Part shown: positions 53,571-64,000 of the stretch, one piece after another
How positions within the stretch are numbered: the stretch's first letter is position 1
Layout of the letters: each line of letters begins with the position of its first letter
Source of the DNA: Dactylorhiza incarnata
Lineage: Eukaryota; Streptophyta; Magnoliopsida; Asparagales; Orchidaceae
Direction of reading: 5' to 3'
DNA length: 64,000 bases
Assembly (NCBI GenBank): GCA_033032865.1
Contig: JAWHQI010000065.1
Coordinates: forward strand, 5,208,001-5,272,000
Translations under genes and position numbers: made by a program
The notes under the pieces: generated by a model
What the model saw: only the letters and a program-made list of their open reading frames with translations
Told to the model about the DNA's origin: nothing
Databases searched by the model: none

Positions 53571-56500
53571 CTAGTCTCGTAGGAATTTCCCCAGTAGGCC
53601 TTGTTTGACGAGACACTCGATTTCATCCTTGAGCTTGGAGCAATTTTCTGTGTCATGTCCTCGTCCACGATGGAACTCACAATATTTTGTCTGGTCCCCT
53701 GCATTTTTAGCGAGGGGTCTGGGCTTGCGGAGCGTCTGGTCGTCTTTGATTGCGTACAATACGTTAGTCCTGGTAGTGTTCAGGGGAGTGTAGTCCTGAT
53801 GTTGGCGAGATCCTCGGTCTCGACTGGGGTTGTCGTAATGCTTGTTTTTCTTATTGAGATCTGTCTGCGGCAGCGGTTCCTCTTTCTTCCTCTTCGAGCT
53901 CCCAACGAACTGCCGGCGGTGCGCTTCAATTGCCTCATCTGCTGCTATCTGGGCCTCGACTCGCTGAACGAGGTTAGGATAGCTTGGTACGGTTTCTCTC
54001 ATTAGAGCTGAGTAAAAGCCACTTGGGCGGAGACCTCCAAGGAAGACTCCTCGCAAGAGCTCAGGGTCGACCCCCGGGATCTGCTGAGCCTCCGAGGTGA
54101 AGCGTCAGAAAAAAATCCTTGAGAGTCTCTCCGTCATTTTGGCGGATTCCTGAGAGATGGGAGGGATCTCGGACAATCCTACGATTGGCGATGAACTGGT
54201 CCACGAACTGCTGCGCCATTTCTGCGAAGTTGTTGATGGCCCCATCTCGCAGGGAGTGGAACCAAGTGCGCGCTTGTCCTTTCAAAGTTGATGGGAACAC
54301 TTGATAGAGGAGCTGATCGGGGGCGCTGTAGATCCTCATGATGGTGGTGAAGTGATTGACATGTTCCACTAGGTCGTCCGTCCCATCGAACGTTTCGATG
54401 TTGGGAAGCTTGAAACCATTTGGAACTGGATGTGCTAGGACTTGAGGTGATAGTGGGGAGCCGTGGTGTGCGGGACGGCGGGCGAGAGCTGTGCGTCGCT
54501 GTCACGACCCGTCTAATAACGATTATCAGAGTACGCTACGGGCGGGTCGTGATGCCGCAGACATGGGTAAAGAGAAATCATGTCTGCCAGGCGGGTGCTG
54601 TAATACCAGAATATCTGTAGAAAATAATTAGATTTTGAAGAACAATACCAGTTTGATATATTATGCGGAAGCTTGAATTAAAAGTGATGCTCATGCACTT
54701 TGATTAATTCTCATACTATAATTATGATGTAAAAGTAGATGCTAGTAAACCGCAGAAACCAAATGAACATTTATATAATGCTGAAATACATCCATATCAT
54801 CCTAAGAGTTGTCCATGATACAGGGAAAATGCCTGGTAATAACTAGTACAGGAAAGACAAATCCAAAAGTAAAAGAAACAAGATACAAAGGACCTGATGC
54901 AGTAACTACAAAGACAGTAAACCTCCAACAGACGGGAGCTGGGCGAGGAACCACTCAGGAAGTAGACGGCGCAGTCACGAACCCTAAGGCAAATCCAATC
55001 AGAAGGAAAAGCCTCAGAACAAGATAAATAGCAGATATTCAAGTAAATTAAATAAACAAGTAAAGTGGGAAACAAGCATAGCAGTAAAGTATGTCAGAAA
55101 CTAACTGAGATTCTTTAGTAAAATTTGTAGTCTACTCCGGAGCTTTAGCCTAAACACAAACAAATAAGCAGAAATCAATGAAAGGCGTGTGTGTCGTCAT
55201 TTGATGTACAAGATTCTAGCATGGGAGTGGATGCAAGGCTTAAGCTACCGCTGCTTACAAGATTCCCTTATTGGTTTCTGTTACCATTCAAGCGTGAACT
55301 CATTTTTCCGGTGTCACATCAAACGACACATTCCCTTTCATTGTTTGCCTATGACGTCTAATGAGCTTACTTATCTGCAAGTAATAGATTCAAGTGGGGC
55401 TAGTACGATAGAAGTGTGACTTAAATAAAACTTGTTTGCAAGCGAGAGAGTTATCTCGACTTGCCTTAAGGAGAAGCCGGGCTTGAAGGCGGCGGCTAAG
55501 AGGCAAGGTCTAAACTTTAGCGGAACCTGTTCAAGATGCGTTCACATGAAATGTTTGTTTCAACGCTTATTCCTACGCGCACACATGTGACTATGTTGCG
55601 TAATTAATTCAAGGGGGCGAGTACAAGAAAATTTACCTCCCTCGTCAAAGAGGGGAGAAGCGGTTACCACAAGAGGTCCGAGGGTTTTGGCGGCGGTTGG
55701 ATCCGGGAACCCTAATTCGGAGAGGGACTTGAGCGATTCCACCGCTACAGTCGTTGACGGCACCGAAAACCGAATAAAACTTAGGATTAGTCGAGTAAAC
55801 AACCACCTCAAGAGAGATCGATGAATTTTACGTCGATCGGAAAGCGAACATTACACGAACGCTAGGGCAAAAATTCTAAAATCGCAGGAGAGGAGAAGTT
55901 CTTACCCACGGAGGCTAGATCGGGCCTCAAGAAGTCCAAATCGGGCGGATCCGAGCAAACCCTAGACGTTCCTCGCGGAAACCTCCGCTGAAATGCACAA
56001 CGGGAGAGGGACGGGGCAACCTATACTTGAAAAATGAGAGAGACGGTGGAGGATAGTTTAGAACAATGGTTTCGAAACCGAAAGAAAAAAAAAAGGAAAT
56101 TAGGGTTTCCTTACCCCTACCAGCCGGAGGAGAAGAAGAGGGGGAAGCCTCTCCCATCACTGTCGTCGGCTAGGGAGGAAGGAGGAGGCGTAGGTGGCGG
56201 CGGCGGCAGGGGGGAGAGCAGGAGGCGGCGGCAGGAGGAAGATATGGAGGCGTCGGCAGCGTCGGCGAGTCGTGCGGGAGAGATCGGGAGACGGGAGACG
56301 GGAGACGACGCCCTAGCTGCGGTTTGCGGGAAGTTTAGACCGGGGGGCGGTTTTAATCGGGAGAGAGATGGGGGGGGGAAATCTATTACATTATTATTAT
56401 TATTATTATTATTAAGTGAAAAATTAAGGATTGTTACAGTCGCGCCGCCTGGATGTATTCTTCCTCTATCATATCGCGTATTTCTTCTCGTGTGGTTCTT

Positions 56501-56910
56501 TCTACTGCTCGACCAGGAACAACTCTTCCTTGGCGATGGTGATGGTGGTCAGCTTCTGGTCCTCTGGTTGGCGGAGCGGGATGGGCGAAGCTTTCTGCGT
56601 CGGAGAATTCTTCTGAGGCTTCTTCTTCTCGAACGACCTCCTCATTCGGAGCATGATTCGGAGTTGGGGGTGGCGGAACGTTTAACGCTGGGGGTTGAAC
56701 GGCAGCTCGAGGAGCACCAAGATTTCTTACGAGAGCCAGCATCTCGGCTTGCTGTTCTTCCATCTGCCGCATGCGCCCTTCCAGTATTGCTGCAGGCGCA
56801 GGCACTGCCTCTTCTGCGAGAGGCGCATTGATAAGCGAGTGGAAGGGAGCCGGGTCGATGCGTCCCTCCGGGATTGATCCTTCAGTAGTGCGAGTACTTT
56901 TTCTTGCCAT
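53571..56910 (-). pseudogene. gag: gag of gypsy element J, split by a solo LTR
   Basis: Starts MARKSTRTTEGSIPEGRID at 56910. A Pro-rich linker leads to EEIRDMIEEEYIQAAR, where the solo LTR (54500-56438) interrupts. Beyond it comes the gypsy retrotransposon-gag domain (FDGTDDLVEHVNHF, KGQARTWFHSLRDGAI, FVDQFIANRR), a shift in an A-run near 54110, then GVFLGGLRPSGFYSALM and a CEFHRGRGHDTENC knuckle-like motif with CLVKQGLLGKFL at the end. TAG at 53571-53573. No protease follows. The frame reads across the TSD when the insertion is ignored, so the insertion is younger than the gag. Confidence 0.92.
54500..56438. mobile_element. Solo LTR in gag of J
   Basis: 1939 bp, TGTCACGACCCG...GATTGTTACA, flanked by the 5-bp TSD GTCGC (54495-54499 and 56439-56443). 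Near the left end, CACGACCCG and CGGGTCGTG form an inverted repeat. The right part has Gly/Arg-type GC-rich DNA and a TTA run (56386-56414). The frames in it look non-genic. Confidence 0.9.
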
Positions 56911-56970
56911 TGCAATTGGTGACGAAGCGCTTCCTTCAGTGAGTCTTTGCAGAGTTTTGAGAGTCGATTC

Positions 56971-56988
56971 CCACAGACGGCGCCAAAT
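56971..56988 (-). other. Primer binding site of element J
   Basis: TGGCGCCGTCTGTGGGA on the minus strand, 2 bp from the LTR. This form is typical of plant Ty3/gypsy elements. Confidence 0.88.
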
Positions 56989-56990
56989 TG

Positions 56991-57238
56991 TTGCGGGTCG
57001 CTTAGGTCTCTTGGTAGACCGGTTTACTTGAACCACCTTATCTCGGGAGCGAACCAAGCGTGCAAACAGTCAATTTGAGATTCGTTGATTACACTGTGAC
57101 TTTTTAGCGTGGAAAACCCGAAAAGGGTAAAAAACCACGTGGCCGGAGCTGTGCCGACCAACCTTCCACTATATTCTGGGGGGTTACAATTTGAGACTTA
57201 GAAGTCGAGCGCAACAGGCCGCTGCTCGTTACAATAAT

Positions 57239-57271
<33 letters not shown>

Positions 57272-58552
57272 AAATTTTGAAGGTGACAGACCACCTCCAG
57301 AAAAACTAAGTCTTTTCTCCTTCTGAGAAAGGTGGAGAACAAAAGTGAGAACACCCTGGAGAACAAAAGTGAGAACGCTGAGTCGCCTTTCGGGAAAAAG
57401 GAAATCTTCGAGTCCGAAGGAGAATTCTGCGAAAGTCAGCAAGAAGCTCTCCCGAGTCCAGAAGGCAAGGTCCTTTGAAATGAAGCCCTGGGGCTCCTTT
57501 TATAGCTTTGGTCACGGGTAGCCCGGTAATTTCTCCGTTGTAACCATCGTAACCACCTGGTGGACGAATCGTATTTTCCGGTTTATAGCACACGGATCGC
57601 CATTTTTCGTAATTGACCACCTTGCCCCTCGGGCAGTTCGGGCAGTTTTGTTGGAGGCGAAAAAGGCGACAAGCTATTCCTGAAATCTGAGAAACTGGAA
57701 AGACAAAAAGTGAGCATGCTAGAAAGACAAAATGTGAGAAGTCAGAAAAGACAAAAAGTGAGTTGAGCGCGCTCAGAAGCGTTCTGATCGCGCAACGAAC
57801 GGAGAAGCAATCTAGGCAACTGGGGAAGCGATCTGAGAGCGCAACCATCGGAGAAAACGTCCTGGTCGTTTTGTGAGGCGTTCTGAGCGTGCAACGACCA
57901 CGGAAGTGCTCCGAACGCGCTTAGAGGTGTTCTGAGCACGTTACGAGCGCGGGAGCGCTCTGAGTGAAATCCGGGGTGCAAAGGACGCACAGCGGGCCTG
58001 GAGAGGGCGGACACCCCCGAACCCCTCCGTGCGGAGGGGGCTTGCCCGCACCCCGAGGGGTGCGGTTAGTCCGCACCCCAAGGGGGTGCGGCTTGGCCGC
58101 ACCCCAAGGGGGTGCGGCTTGGCCGCACCCCAAGGGGGTGCGGCTTGGCCGCACCCCAAGGGGGTGCGGCTTGACCGCACCCCACCAAAGGTGCGGCTTG
58201 GCCGCACCCCACCAAGGGTGCGGCTTGGCCGCACCCCACCAAGGGTGCGGCTTGGCCGCACCCCACCAAGGGTGCGGCTTGGCCGCACCCCACCAAGGGT
58301 GCGGCTTGGCCGCACCCCACTAAGGGTGCGGTTAGGCCGCGCCCCCGTGGAGGGGCGGCTTGCGCGCTACCGCGCGTGCTACCTTGCGATAGCGCCGCGC
58401 GGTAGTGTTGTCGCGCGGTTGGGGGGTGTGGGTCCGGCATCGGATCTTTCGACTCCTGCGATCACGTGATGGACCTTTGACTCCTCTACCCCCACTTCTC
58501 TTTAGTGGAGTTTTTCTCTAAACGTAGCCCATAACTATATGGGTGCACATCA
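56991..58552 (-). repeat. 5' LTR of element J
   Basis: 1562 bp. Carries a hairpin array at 58060-58330 with GCCGCACCC/GGGTGCGGC arms in two unit classes (26 bp with AAGG, 27 bp with CACCAAGG). TATAAAAGGAGCCCC on the minus strand near 57500. The CT/GA run at 57240 is longer than in the 3' LTR. Confidence 0.95.
58060..58330. repeat. 26/27-bp hairpin array in 5' LTR J
   Basis: About ten units. The first group is GGCCGCACCCCAAGGGGGTG and the second GGCCGCACCCCACCAAGGGT. Perfect 9-bp arms. Confidence 0.93.
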
Positions 58553-59012
58553 TATATATATGCATATATATATATATATGCATATATATATGTATGTATA
58601 ATATATATATGCATGCATATATATATGTAGGTATGTATATATATATGTATATATGTATGTATATATATATGTATGTTTATATATTTATATGTATGTATGT
58701 ATGTATATGTATATGTATGTATGTATATGTATATGTATATGTATGTATGTAATATGTATGTATGTAATATGTATGTAAGTAATATGTATGTATGTATATA
58801 TGTATGTATGTATATGTATGTATGTATGTATATGTATGTATGTATGTATGTATATGTATGTATGTATGTATATATATATGTATGTATGTATGTTTATATA
58901 TGTATGTATATATATGTATGTATGTAGATATATGTATGTATGTAGATATATGTATGTATATATATGTATATGTATATATATGTATATGTATATATTTATG
59001 TAAATTTATATA
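58553..59012. repeat. TA/TATG microsatellite, right of J
   Basis: ATGTATGTATGTATAT-type run. With 49920-50246 it formed one microsatellite before J inserted. Confidence 0.95.
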
Positions 59013-59946
59013 CGAGTGAAACGGCACGGGCCTCCGGCTCTATGTGAGGTCAATCGACGGGCTCCGCCCGCCCACCATGGCGGGCTTCCCCCCGCGGGCT
59101 TCGCCCGCCCCTAAGCCGCCCGTAAGCAGCAACTGTTAATGGAAGCAACTGCGTTCGTCGAACGAAGGAATGCCTCTGTTCGTCGAACGTAGGTGGCGTC
59201 TGCGTTCGTCGAACAAAGGAATGCCTCCGTTCGTCGAACGAAGGAATGCCTCCGTTCGTCGAACGAAGGTGGTGTCTGCGTTCGTCGAACGAAGGAATGC
59301 CTCCGTTCGTCGAATGCAGCTGGCGTCTGCGTCGTCGAACGAAGGAATGCCTCCGTTCGTCGAACGAAGTGCCGCCGTTCGACGAACGGCGGCACTCCTG
59401 CGTTCGACGAACGCAGTCGCTCCCGCGCTCGCCTGCGTTCGACGAACGCAGTCGCTCCTGCGCCCGACGAATGGTCAGGGCCACCGTTCGTCGAACGCAG
59501 GAGTCGTCGTTCGTCGAACGACGAACTCTGCGTTCGACGAACGGCGGAACTCTGCGTTCGACACGCGCATTATCATCCGGTTATTTGAATTAGTCTCACA
59601 CTACCAGTTTATTTTATGTTTTTAAATATATAAAGTTGTTCACGCACTCATGGCTTGAATAGTAGTGTTGCAGGTAACGGGCCGGAAATGTTCTGTGCCG
59701 GCTCGCGTTGCAATTTTAGTTGCTTGCGTGGCAATTTTACAGGTTTAGGATACCCTAGTAGTATATATAAGCTAGTAGTAGGTTTAGGACACACTAGTAG
59801 TAGGTTTAAGAGACCTAATAAAATATGGAGAGAGGGTGTGGTTTGATTGAGCTCGATCGGACGGCTGCAGAATTATGAACCCTCAATCGGACGGCTATTC
59901 TAATTTCGAAGCCACTGCAACTATATTTCCATTATAGTAGTTTAGA
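59013..59946 (-). mobile_element. Non-autonomous Helitron H5
   Basis: 934 bp. 5' end TCTAAACTACTATAATGG at 59946, 3' end CACTCG before T at 59013, with GGCCCGTGCC upstream as in H6. Contains the same class of palindromic minisatellite. GC-rich 3' part (GGGCTTCGCCCGCCC). Confidence 0.7.
59150..59558 (+). repeat. Palindromic minisatellite of H5
   Basis: Units GTTCGTCGAACGAAGGAATG + CCTCC in the first half. The second half turns to GCGTTCGACGAACGCAGTCG, the opposite orientation, so the array itself forms a larger inverted repeat. Confidence 0.9.
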
Positions 59947-59964
59947 TATATATGCTTGAAATAT

Positions 59965-60343
59965 ATATGCATGGAATATATAAGCTCAGAATTATGTATA
60001 TATATGCTCGTTCTCTAAGAATACATGTTGGAATAAAGCAAATAAAATATGTATTTTGTAGCTCAGAATGAGATCTACAACTTTCATGTTGAACACATTT
60101 TGGACAGATTTCTAGCTCGAATTTTGAAATTTATTATTATTATATTCATTTCAACCCAGCAACATTTCGGGCCATATTCCGGTCGAACCGTGCATATTTT
60201 GCAAAAATGTTCAACATAAAAATTGTAGATCTCGTTCTTGGCTATAAAATGCATATATTATTTGTCTAATTCTGAAAAATATTCTGGGAGAATGAGCTCG
60301 TGTTTTTTTAGGGTTAAAAAAGTTTGAGCTTTTTTAGTATTTT
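59965..60343. mobile_element. Fold-back MITE copy 3
   Basis: Reverse-oriented homologue of 29131-29510 with the same long terminal inverted repeats (AGATCTACAACTTTCATGTT versus AACATAAAAATTGTAGATCT). Followed by TG/TA repeats and the H3 end. Confidence 0.75.
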
Positions 60344-60368
60344 GTGTGTGTGTGTGTTTGTATATATA

Positions 60369-60864
60369 TGAGCAGCTCCGCACGGGCTACACCCGTGCTC
60401 GCTGACTCTTAGCGGGCTGCGCCCGCATTTGACAGTACCCGGCCAGCGACGACGGGTTTTGCCCGCCTCCAGCGGGTTTTGCCCGCAACATATACATATG
60501 AGTTCTCAAAATGACCGTAAAAAATGTACATCAATATTTTATAATCAATTTTTTCCAAAACATTTATATTTTAACAAGTAATCATTTTAAAGTAAGTTAT
60601 TATATTTCGAAATTAGTTTTTATAGGTCTAATGATAACCTACATAGTATGTCTAGGAGATCTACTAGAAACTTTTGAATTTTATGAATTTTCATCATTAT
60701 TTTTATTATAAGAATATAGTGTAATTACACAAATAATCATTACATTTTATGAATTTCCACTTTTGTATAATATATGTTAAGTCAACGGAGTAAAAGAATG
60801 AGGCAATATTTGACAATTTTGAATGTTACACCAAAGGCAACTTCTTCTGTATAGTAGTTAAAGA
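60369..60864 (-). mobile_element. Non-autonomous Helitron H3
   Basis: 496 bp. 5' TCTTTAACTACTATACAG at 60864. 3' hairpin GCACGGGTG-GTAGCCCGTGC-type, then GGAGCTG and CTCA before T. Same family as H1 and H2. Confidence 0.78.
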
Positions 60865-61021
60865 TATATATATATAGATATATATACATATATACATATA
60901 TATACACTAGCATCTTCGAACGGGCTACGCCCGTTCGAAGATGTGTCGTTCCGAGCTTTGCCCGTAACCAAGCGGGTTTCGCCCGCTTGACATTCAAGCG
61001 GGTTGCGCCCGCATTCAGGCA

Positions 61022-61262
61022 GGCTGCGCCCGCATCTGTCGTGGGCGATGTCATTTGTCGTTGGGGTGACATTTGTCATGGGGGCGATATTTGTCGTCGG
61101 GGCGACATTTGTCGTCGGGGCGACATTTGTCGTCGGGGCGACATTTGTCGTCGGGGCGACATTTGTCGTCGGGGCGACATTTGTCGTCGGGGCTACATTT
61201 GTCGAGGGGGCGACATTCATCGTGGGGGCGATATTCATCGTGGGGGGCAACATTCGTCGTTG
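61022..61262 (+). repeat. 18-bp tandem repeat (CGACATTTGTCG)
   Basis: About 13 units of GCGACATTTGTCGTCGGG. Each holds CGACA-TT-TGTCG arms. Confidence 0.92.
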
Positions 61263-61364
61263 ATGGAAGAGGTTCGCGGGGGGCTATGCTCGTGCTCGCT
61301 TACTCTTAGCGAGCTGCGCCCGCATCTATCGACAGGCACGGGCGTCGCCCCTATCCAAGGTGAC

Positions 61365-61795
61365 TGAGAGGACCCAGCGCAACCAACTACACCAAAAGCC
61401 CGGACTGTTGGTAAAGGCGCAACTTGATATTTATATCAATGGAAGGGCGCTACGGGTCAAGTGAGGAGACGCTGGACCCAACAATCCCCCCCCCCCCCCC
61501 CCCCAGCGTCCAGCACGACCCGCAATTCAGAGGTGCTCCACATGGCCCGCAGGCTCAGAGGTGGCTTGACACATGGCTGCGGCCGCCTGACCCACCGAGA
61601 CCCACACAGGTAGAGAGAATTTCAGGAATTATCAGCGCCCCCCGGTTTCGAACCCGCAACCTGCTTTGATACCAATTGAGAGGACCCAGCGCAACCAACT
61701 ACACCAAAAGCCCGGACTATTGGTGAAGGCGCAACTTGATCTTTATATCAATGGAAGGGCGCTACGGGTCAAGTGAGGAGACGCTGGACCCAACA
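61365..61795 (-). mobile_element. TRIM element, complete
   Basis: 431 bp. Terminal direct repeats of 119 bp (61365-61483 and 61677-61795), TGTTGGGTCC...CCTCTCA on the minus strand. Primer site TGGTATCAAAGC (61663-61674), poly-G polypurine tract (61486-61504), TSD GTGAC on both sides (61360-61364 and 61796-61800). No coding capacity. Confidence 0.93.
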
Positions 61796-61799
61796 GTGA

Positions 61800-61995
61800 C
61801 ACTGGTCGCATGTGCGACATTGGTCGCGAGGGCGACATGGGTCGCGGGGGCGACATGGTTTGCGGGGTCGACATGGTTCGCGGGGCGACATGGTCCGCGG
61901 GGGCGACATGGCTCCGCCCCTATCCAAGGAGACATTTGTCGTGAGAGCAATATTTGTCGTGGGCGACGACATTGGTCGTGGGTGGCGACATTGAC
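61800..61995 (+). repeat. Second CGACATGGTCCGCGG-type array
   Basis: 17-18-bp units (GGTCGCGGGGGCGACAT) on the far side of the TRIM. Probably the continuation of the first array with a different core. Confidence 0.8.
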
Positions 61996-62250
61996 AGTTT
62001 GGTTAAATCTATATATGTTTGATTCCAGTTTGCGCACAAAAATGATTATATAAATATCCCGTAAACTCTTCTCCTTGATATGTTCTAAATTTTTTAAATT
62101 GTTTCACGACCAAAATGTTGAATTTTATAAAGTTTTCATTTCATCTGACTTCAGGTTTTCCTAATATATTGATGCATTCTTATATGCAGTCAACAATCAT
62201 AAACAAATAGTAGGTAACATTTTCTTGAAGTTATTGGAGTTGTTGCAAGT

Positions 62251-62292
<42 letters not shown>

Positions 62293-62876
62293 GCATGTAC
62301 TAGCTCTAAGTAAGTCGCCACCCTCTAGGTTGTTTTTTTTTTTGGAAATTGTAATCTTTGTTATTTAAAAAAAAACTTCTCATATTGAATTGTATTCACC
62401 AATAATATCTACTCCTATCACCAAAATCTTCTTATGCATCATTTTAAGAACAGAAAAACTACGATGCCCATAACTTTAATGTCATAATTGATACATTCAA
62501 TGCATATAAGAGCTTAATATGAAGGTGGGTGTAATTCAAGTTGAAAAGCAACACAAAATCTATTTGAGAGAACTATGTGATGACAACACAGACATGACCC
62601 AAAATGGGGAATCTAAGGAGCTGAAATCAAAATAAAATTCTCAACATAAATGGAATCTAAAAAAATTGTGGAGAAGATTATATGCACAACAACTAAAAAT
62701 TGAAATAGGAAACTTCACATTTGTAAGAAAATCCAGTGATGAAACGTTCACAGCAATCCAGTGACAACAATTGAATGAGTAAGGAGCAAATAAAGGAATT
62801 TAGAAGAAATTCAGCATAAGTAATAAATTTTGTGTCGAAGGGCATTCTGCGGCTCCAAAACCATTGTGCAGGAGCC
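61996..62876. other. AT-rich non-coding DNA
   Basis: A TA run at 62254-62290. ACATTTTCTTGAAGTTATTGG (62218-62238) nearly repeats at 63527-63546. No gene seen. May include 3' flank or UTR of the gene model to the right. Confidence 0.5.
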
Positions 62877-63942
62877 TTAAACACTTGGTGCTTCCATAGT
62901 ATAATAACACAGCAGAGCATAAAACATGTTGGATTGTACTCTTTTATGCTTAGGAGTCTCTGTCACTAACCCTGCGACGAAAAGAAATTGGAGTCAGCAT
63001 AAAGAATGAAATACATGTCTGAATCTGATTGGATGTGAGTATGTATAAAACATTAAAATACTTGAACACAAAAATAGAATTACATTGGAAGAAAAAGAAT
63101 GTGTTGAATTCATGTAACCATTCAGATATCACAATGACCAAAACAGGTTGAATTCATGTATCCATATAGTGGCAACAATTGTTTGGTGTTGGTCGTACAT
63201 GATCCGATCTCCGGAAATAGAATCAATGAATGAAAGCAATTGATCTGAAAGAAAATAATCTTCATATTGGTAAAACCCACTTCAACGTGATCCTATATAT
63301 CTTACCATATTTTATAGAACAAAAATTAGCTATATATTACTATCATTCCGATGGCAAGGAGTATACATAAACTACGCATTGAGCACGGGCTTGAAGAGAT
63401 CTCATTTCTTATTCACACATTTTTTGTGATCTCCTACTCGAGAAGTTTAATAATAATTCAATAAGAAATGAGATCTCTCGGTACATTTTCTGCAATAACT
63501 TTAATGGAATAATTTTCTTGTTTACAACATTTTCGTGAAGTTATTGGAGTTGCAGCAGCCTAAATCGAGAAGAAAGTCGATCGCAGCGAGGAAAAATTCT
63601 TCATACCTGTCTTGCCATCGGCAGGCCAAGAAGCAGAGTCGACGTCTCTCATGATTCTCTTCCTTCTACGTGAAGAACATCCGTCAACCTGAAGTTGAGT
63701 CAATGAAATATAACACATGTATAATGTAAGCATGAAAGCTTCAATAAAATATAACAAAAATCTGTACAAAACATCACAAATATATTTTGAGATAGAATTA
63801 TTATATCTATATCTTTGCATCTCCAATTTACAGTTGTGCGTGAATGGATGGATGGGCCAAAGTGCAGGTGCTTATCATCAGGTAGCATACTCGCTCCTCT
63901 AAAGTGATACAATTTCTCCTCATCTTCATCAATATCAACCAT
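62877..63942 (-). CDS. Candidate small three-exon host gene, unknown function
   Basis: Phase-consistent model on the minus strand. Exon 1 63942-63832 (MVDIDEDEEKLYHFRG, ...HSRTT, donor GTAAAT). Exon 2 63688-63607 (acceptor AACTTCAG, VDGCSSRRRKRIMRDVDSAS, donor GTATGA). Exon 3 62971-62877 (acceptor TTTCTTTTCGTCGCAG, LVTETPKHKRVQ..., TAA). Total 95 residues. An in-frame TGA lies upstream of the ATG with no AG between them, which favours this start. The protein has an acidic N-end and a basic Arg/Lys patch in exon 2. I do not recognise the family. It may be a real gene, an alternative 3' end of a larger gene, or chance; splice sites need RNA support. Confidence 0.35.
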
Positions 63943-64000
63943 TATATGTGGTGGTGGCCGGGGGGACGTGGGTAAACATAAATTTCGTCACGGCAGAAAG

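Larger units (their letters stand above)
50247..58552 (-). mobile_element. Non-autonomous Ty3/gypsy element J (gag only)
   Basis: LTRs at both ends (TGATGTGCAC...CCGCAACA on the minus strand), TSD TATAT on both sides, a gypsy-type primer site, a gag split by a solo LTR, a 33-unit minisatellite where pol should be, and a polypurine tract. Complete but without protease, RT or integrase. Confidence 0.93.
60907..61995 (-). mobile_element. Helitron-like element H4 with 18-bp array (5' end not found)
   Basis: The 3' end CTAG at 60907-60910 adjoins a perfect hairpin CATCTTCGAACGGGC-TAC-GCCCGTTCGAAGATG-type (60911-60943, 15-bp arms). GGGC..GCCC segments and the CGACATTTGTCG array follow. A TRIM sits in it. 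The right limit is uncertain. Confidence 0.55.

Noticed and set aside
56034..56831. 265-residue frame at the right part of the solo LTR
   Set aside because: Low-complexity Arg/Gly/Leu composition, runs across the LTR border and TSD into antisense gag of J.
60987..61367. Repeat protein with GATFVVG-like units
   Set aside because: Translation of the 18-bp array, open in three frames.

Overview
This is a window of angiosperm (plant) nuclear DNA made almost entirely of nested transposable elements. The evidence is long-LTR Ty1/copia elements with initiator-Met primer sites, a Ty3/gypsy element, a TRIM, Helitrons with GC hairpins before a CTRR-like end, a CACTA terminus, fold-back MITEs and large microsatellites. 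I see no rRNA, tRNA or CRISPR. The one candidate host gene is a small three-exon model at the right edge (62877-63942, minus strand).

Left nest, 1-27922. Copia element D (plus strand, 18366-27922) hosts gag-only element C (minus, about 10870-18365) inside its 5' LTR. C's 3' LTR is split by a CACTA-like element (terminus at 10869). Autonomous-type copia element E (minus, 1-6905, entering from the left) sits in a TG-rich block beside that CACTA. Middle nest, 27923-48264. Helitrons and fold-back MITEs are interrupted by LTR fragment K, then by F (30718-32521), then by A (32522 to about 41975). A is fused by deletion to the 3' part of related element B (to 45623), whose LTR lies in the integrase of copia element G (minus, 45624-48264). 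Right part, 48265-62000. A head-to-tail Helitron family with palindromic minisatellites flanks a TA/TATG microsatellite that took in J (50247-58552), a pol-less gypsy element with a 33-unit minisatellite and a solo LTR in its gag. Another Helitron end with an 18-bp array follows, and a complete TRIM with a perfect TSD sits in it.

Most coding regions are decayed. Several stops fit C-to-T change, as expected for methylated repeats. A and E have the same plan: LTR, tRNA-iMet primer site, Gag with two zinc knuckles, TAG, PR-INT-RT-RH, then an additional ORF on the opposite strand.

The most notable pattern concerns this extra ORF (ORF3). In A and B it is antisense and is preceded by its own apparent TATA promoter, a non-coding exon and a GT-AG intron of about 550 bp, with acceptor and ATG in the same arrangement in both copies. 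In D a related ORF lies in sense orientation, again behind its own TATA region. In each element the internal promoter region carries the same family-specific palindromes as that element's LTR: TGTCGGA-type in A/E, TGTCGCCCAGGCGACA in B, GCTAGCGCC-type in C, GCGTCGAGCG in D. Non-coding blocks and polypurine tracts upstream of the 3' LTR are also conserved and colinear between coding elements A/B and the gag-only element C. This suggests a shared regulatory and replication platform used in trans.
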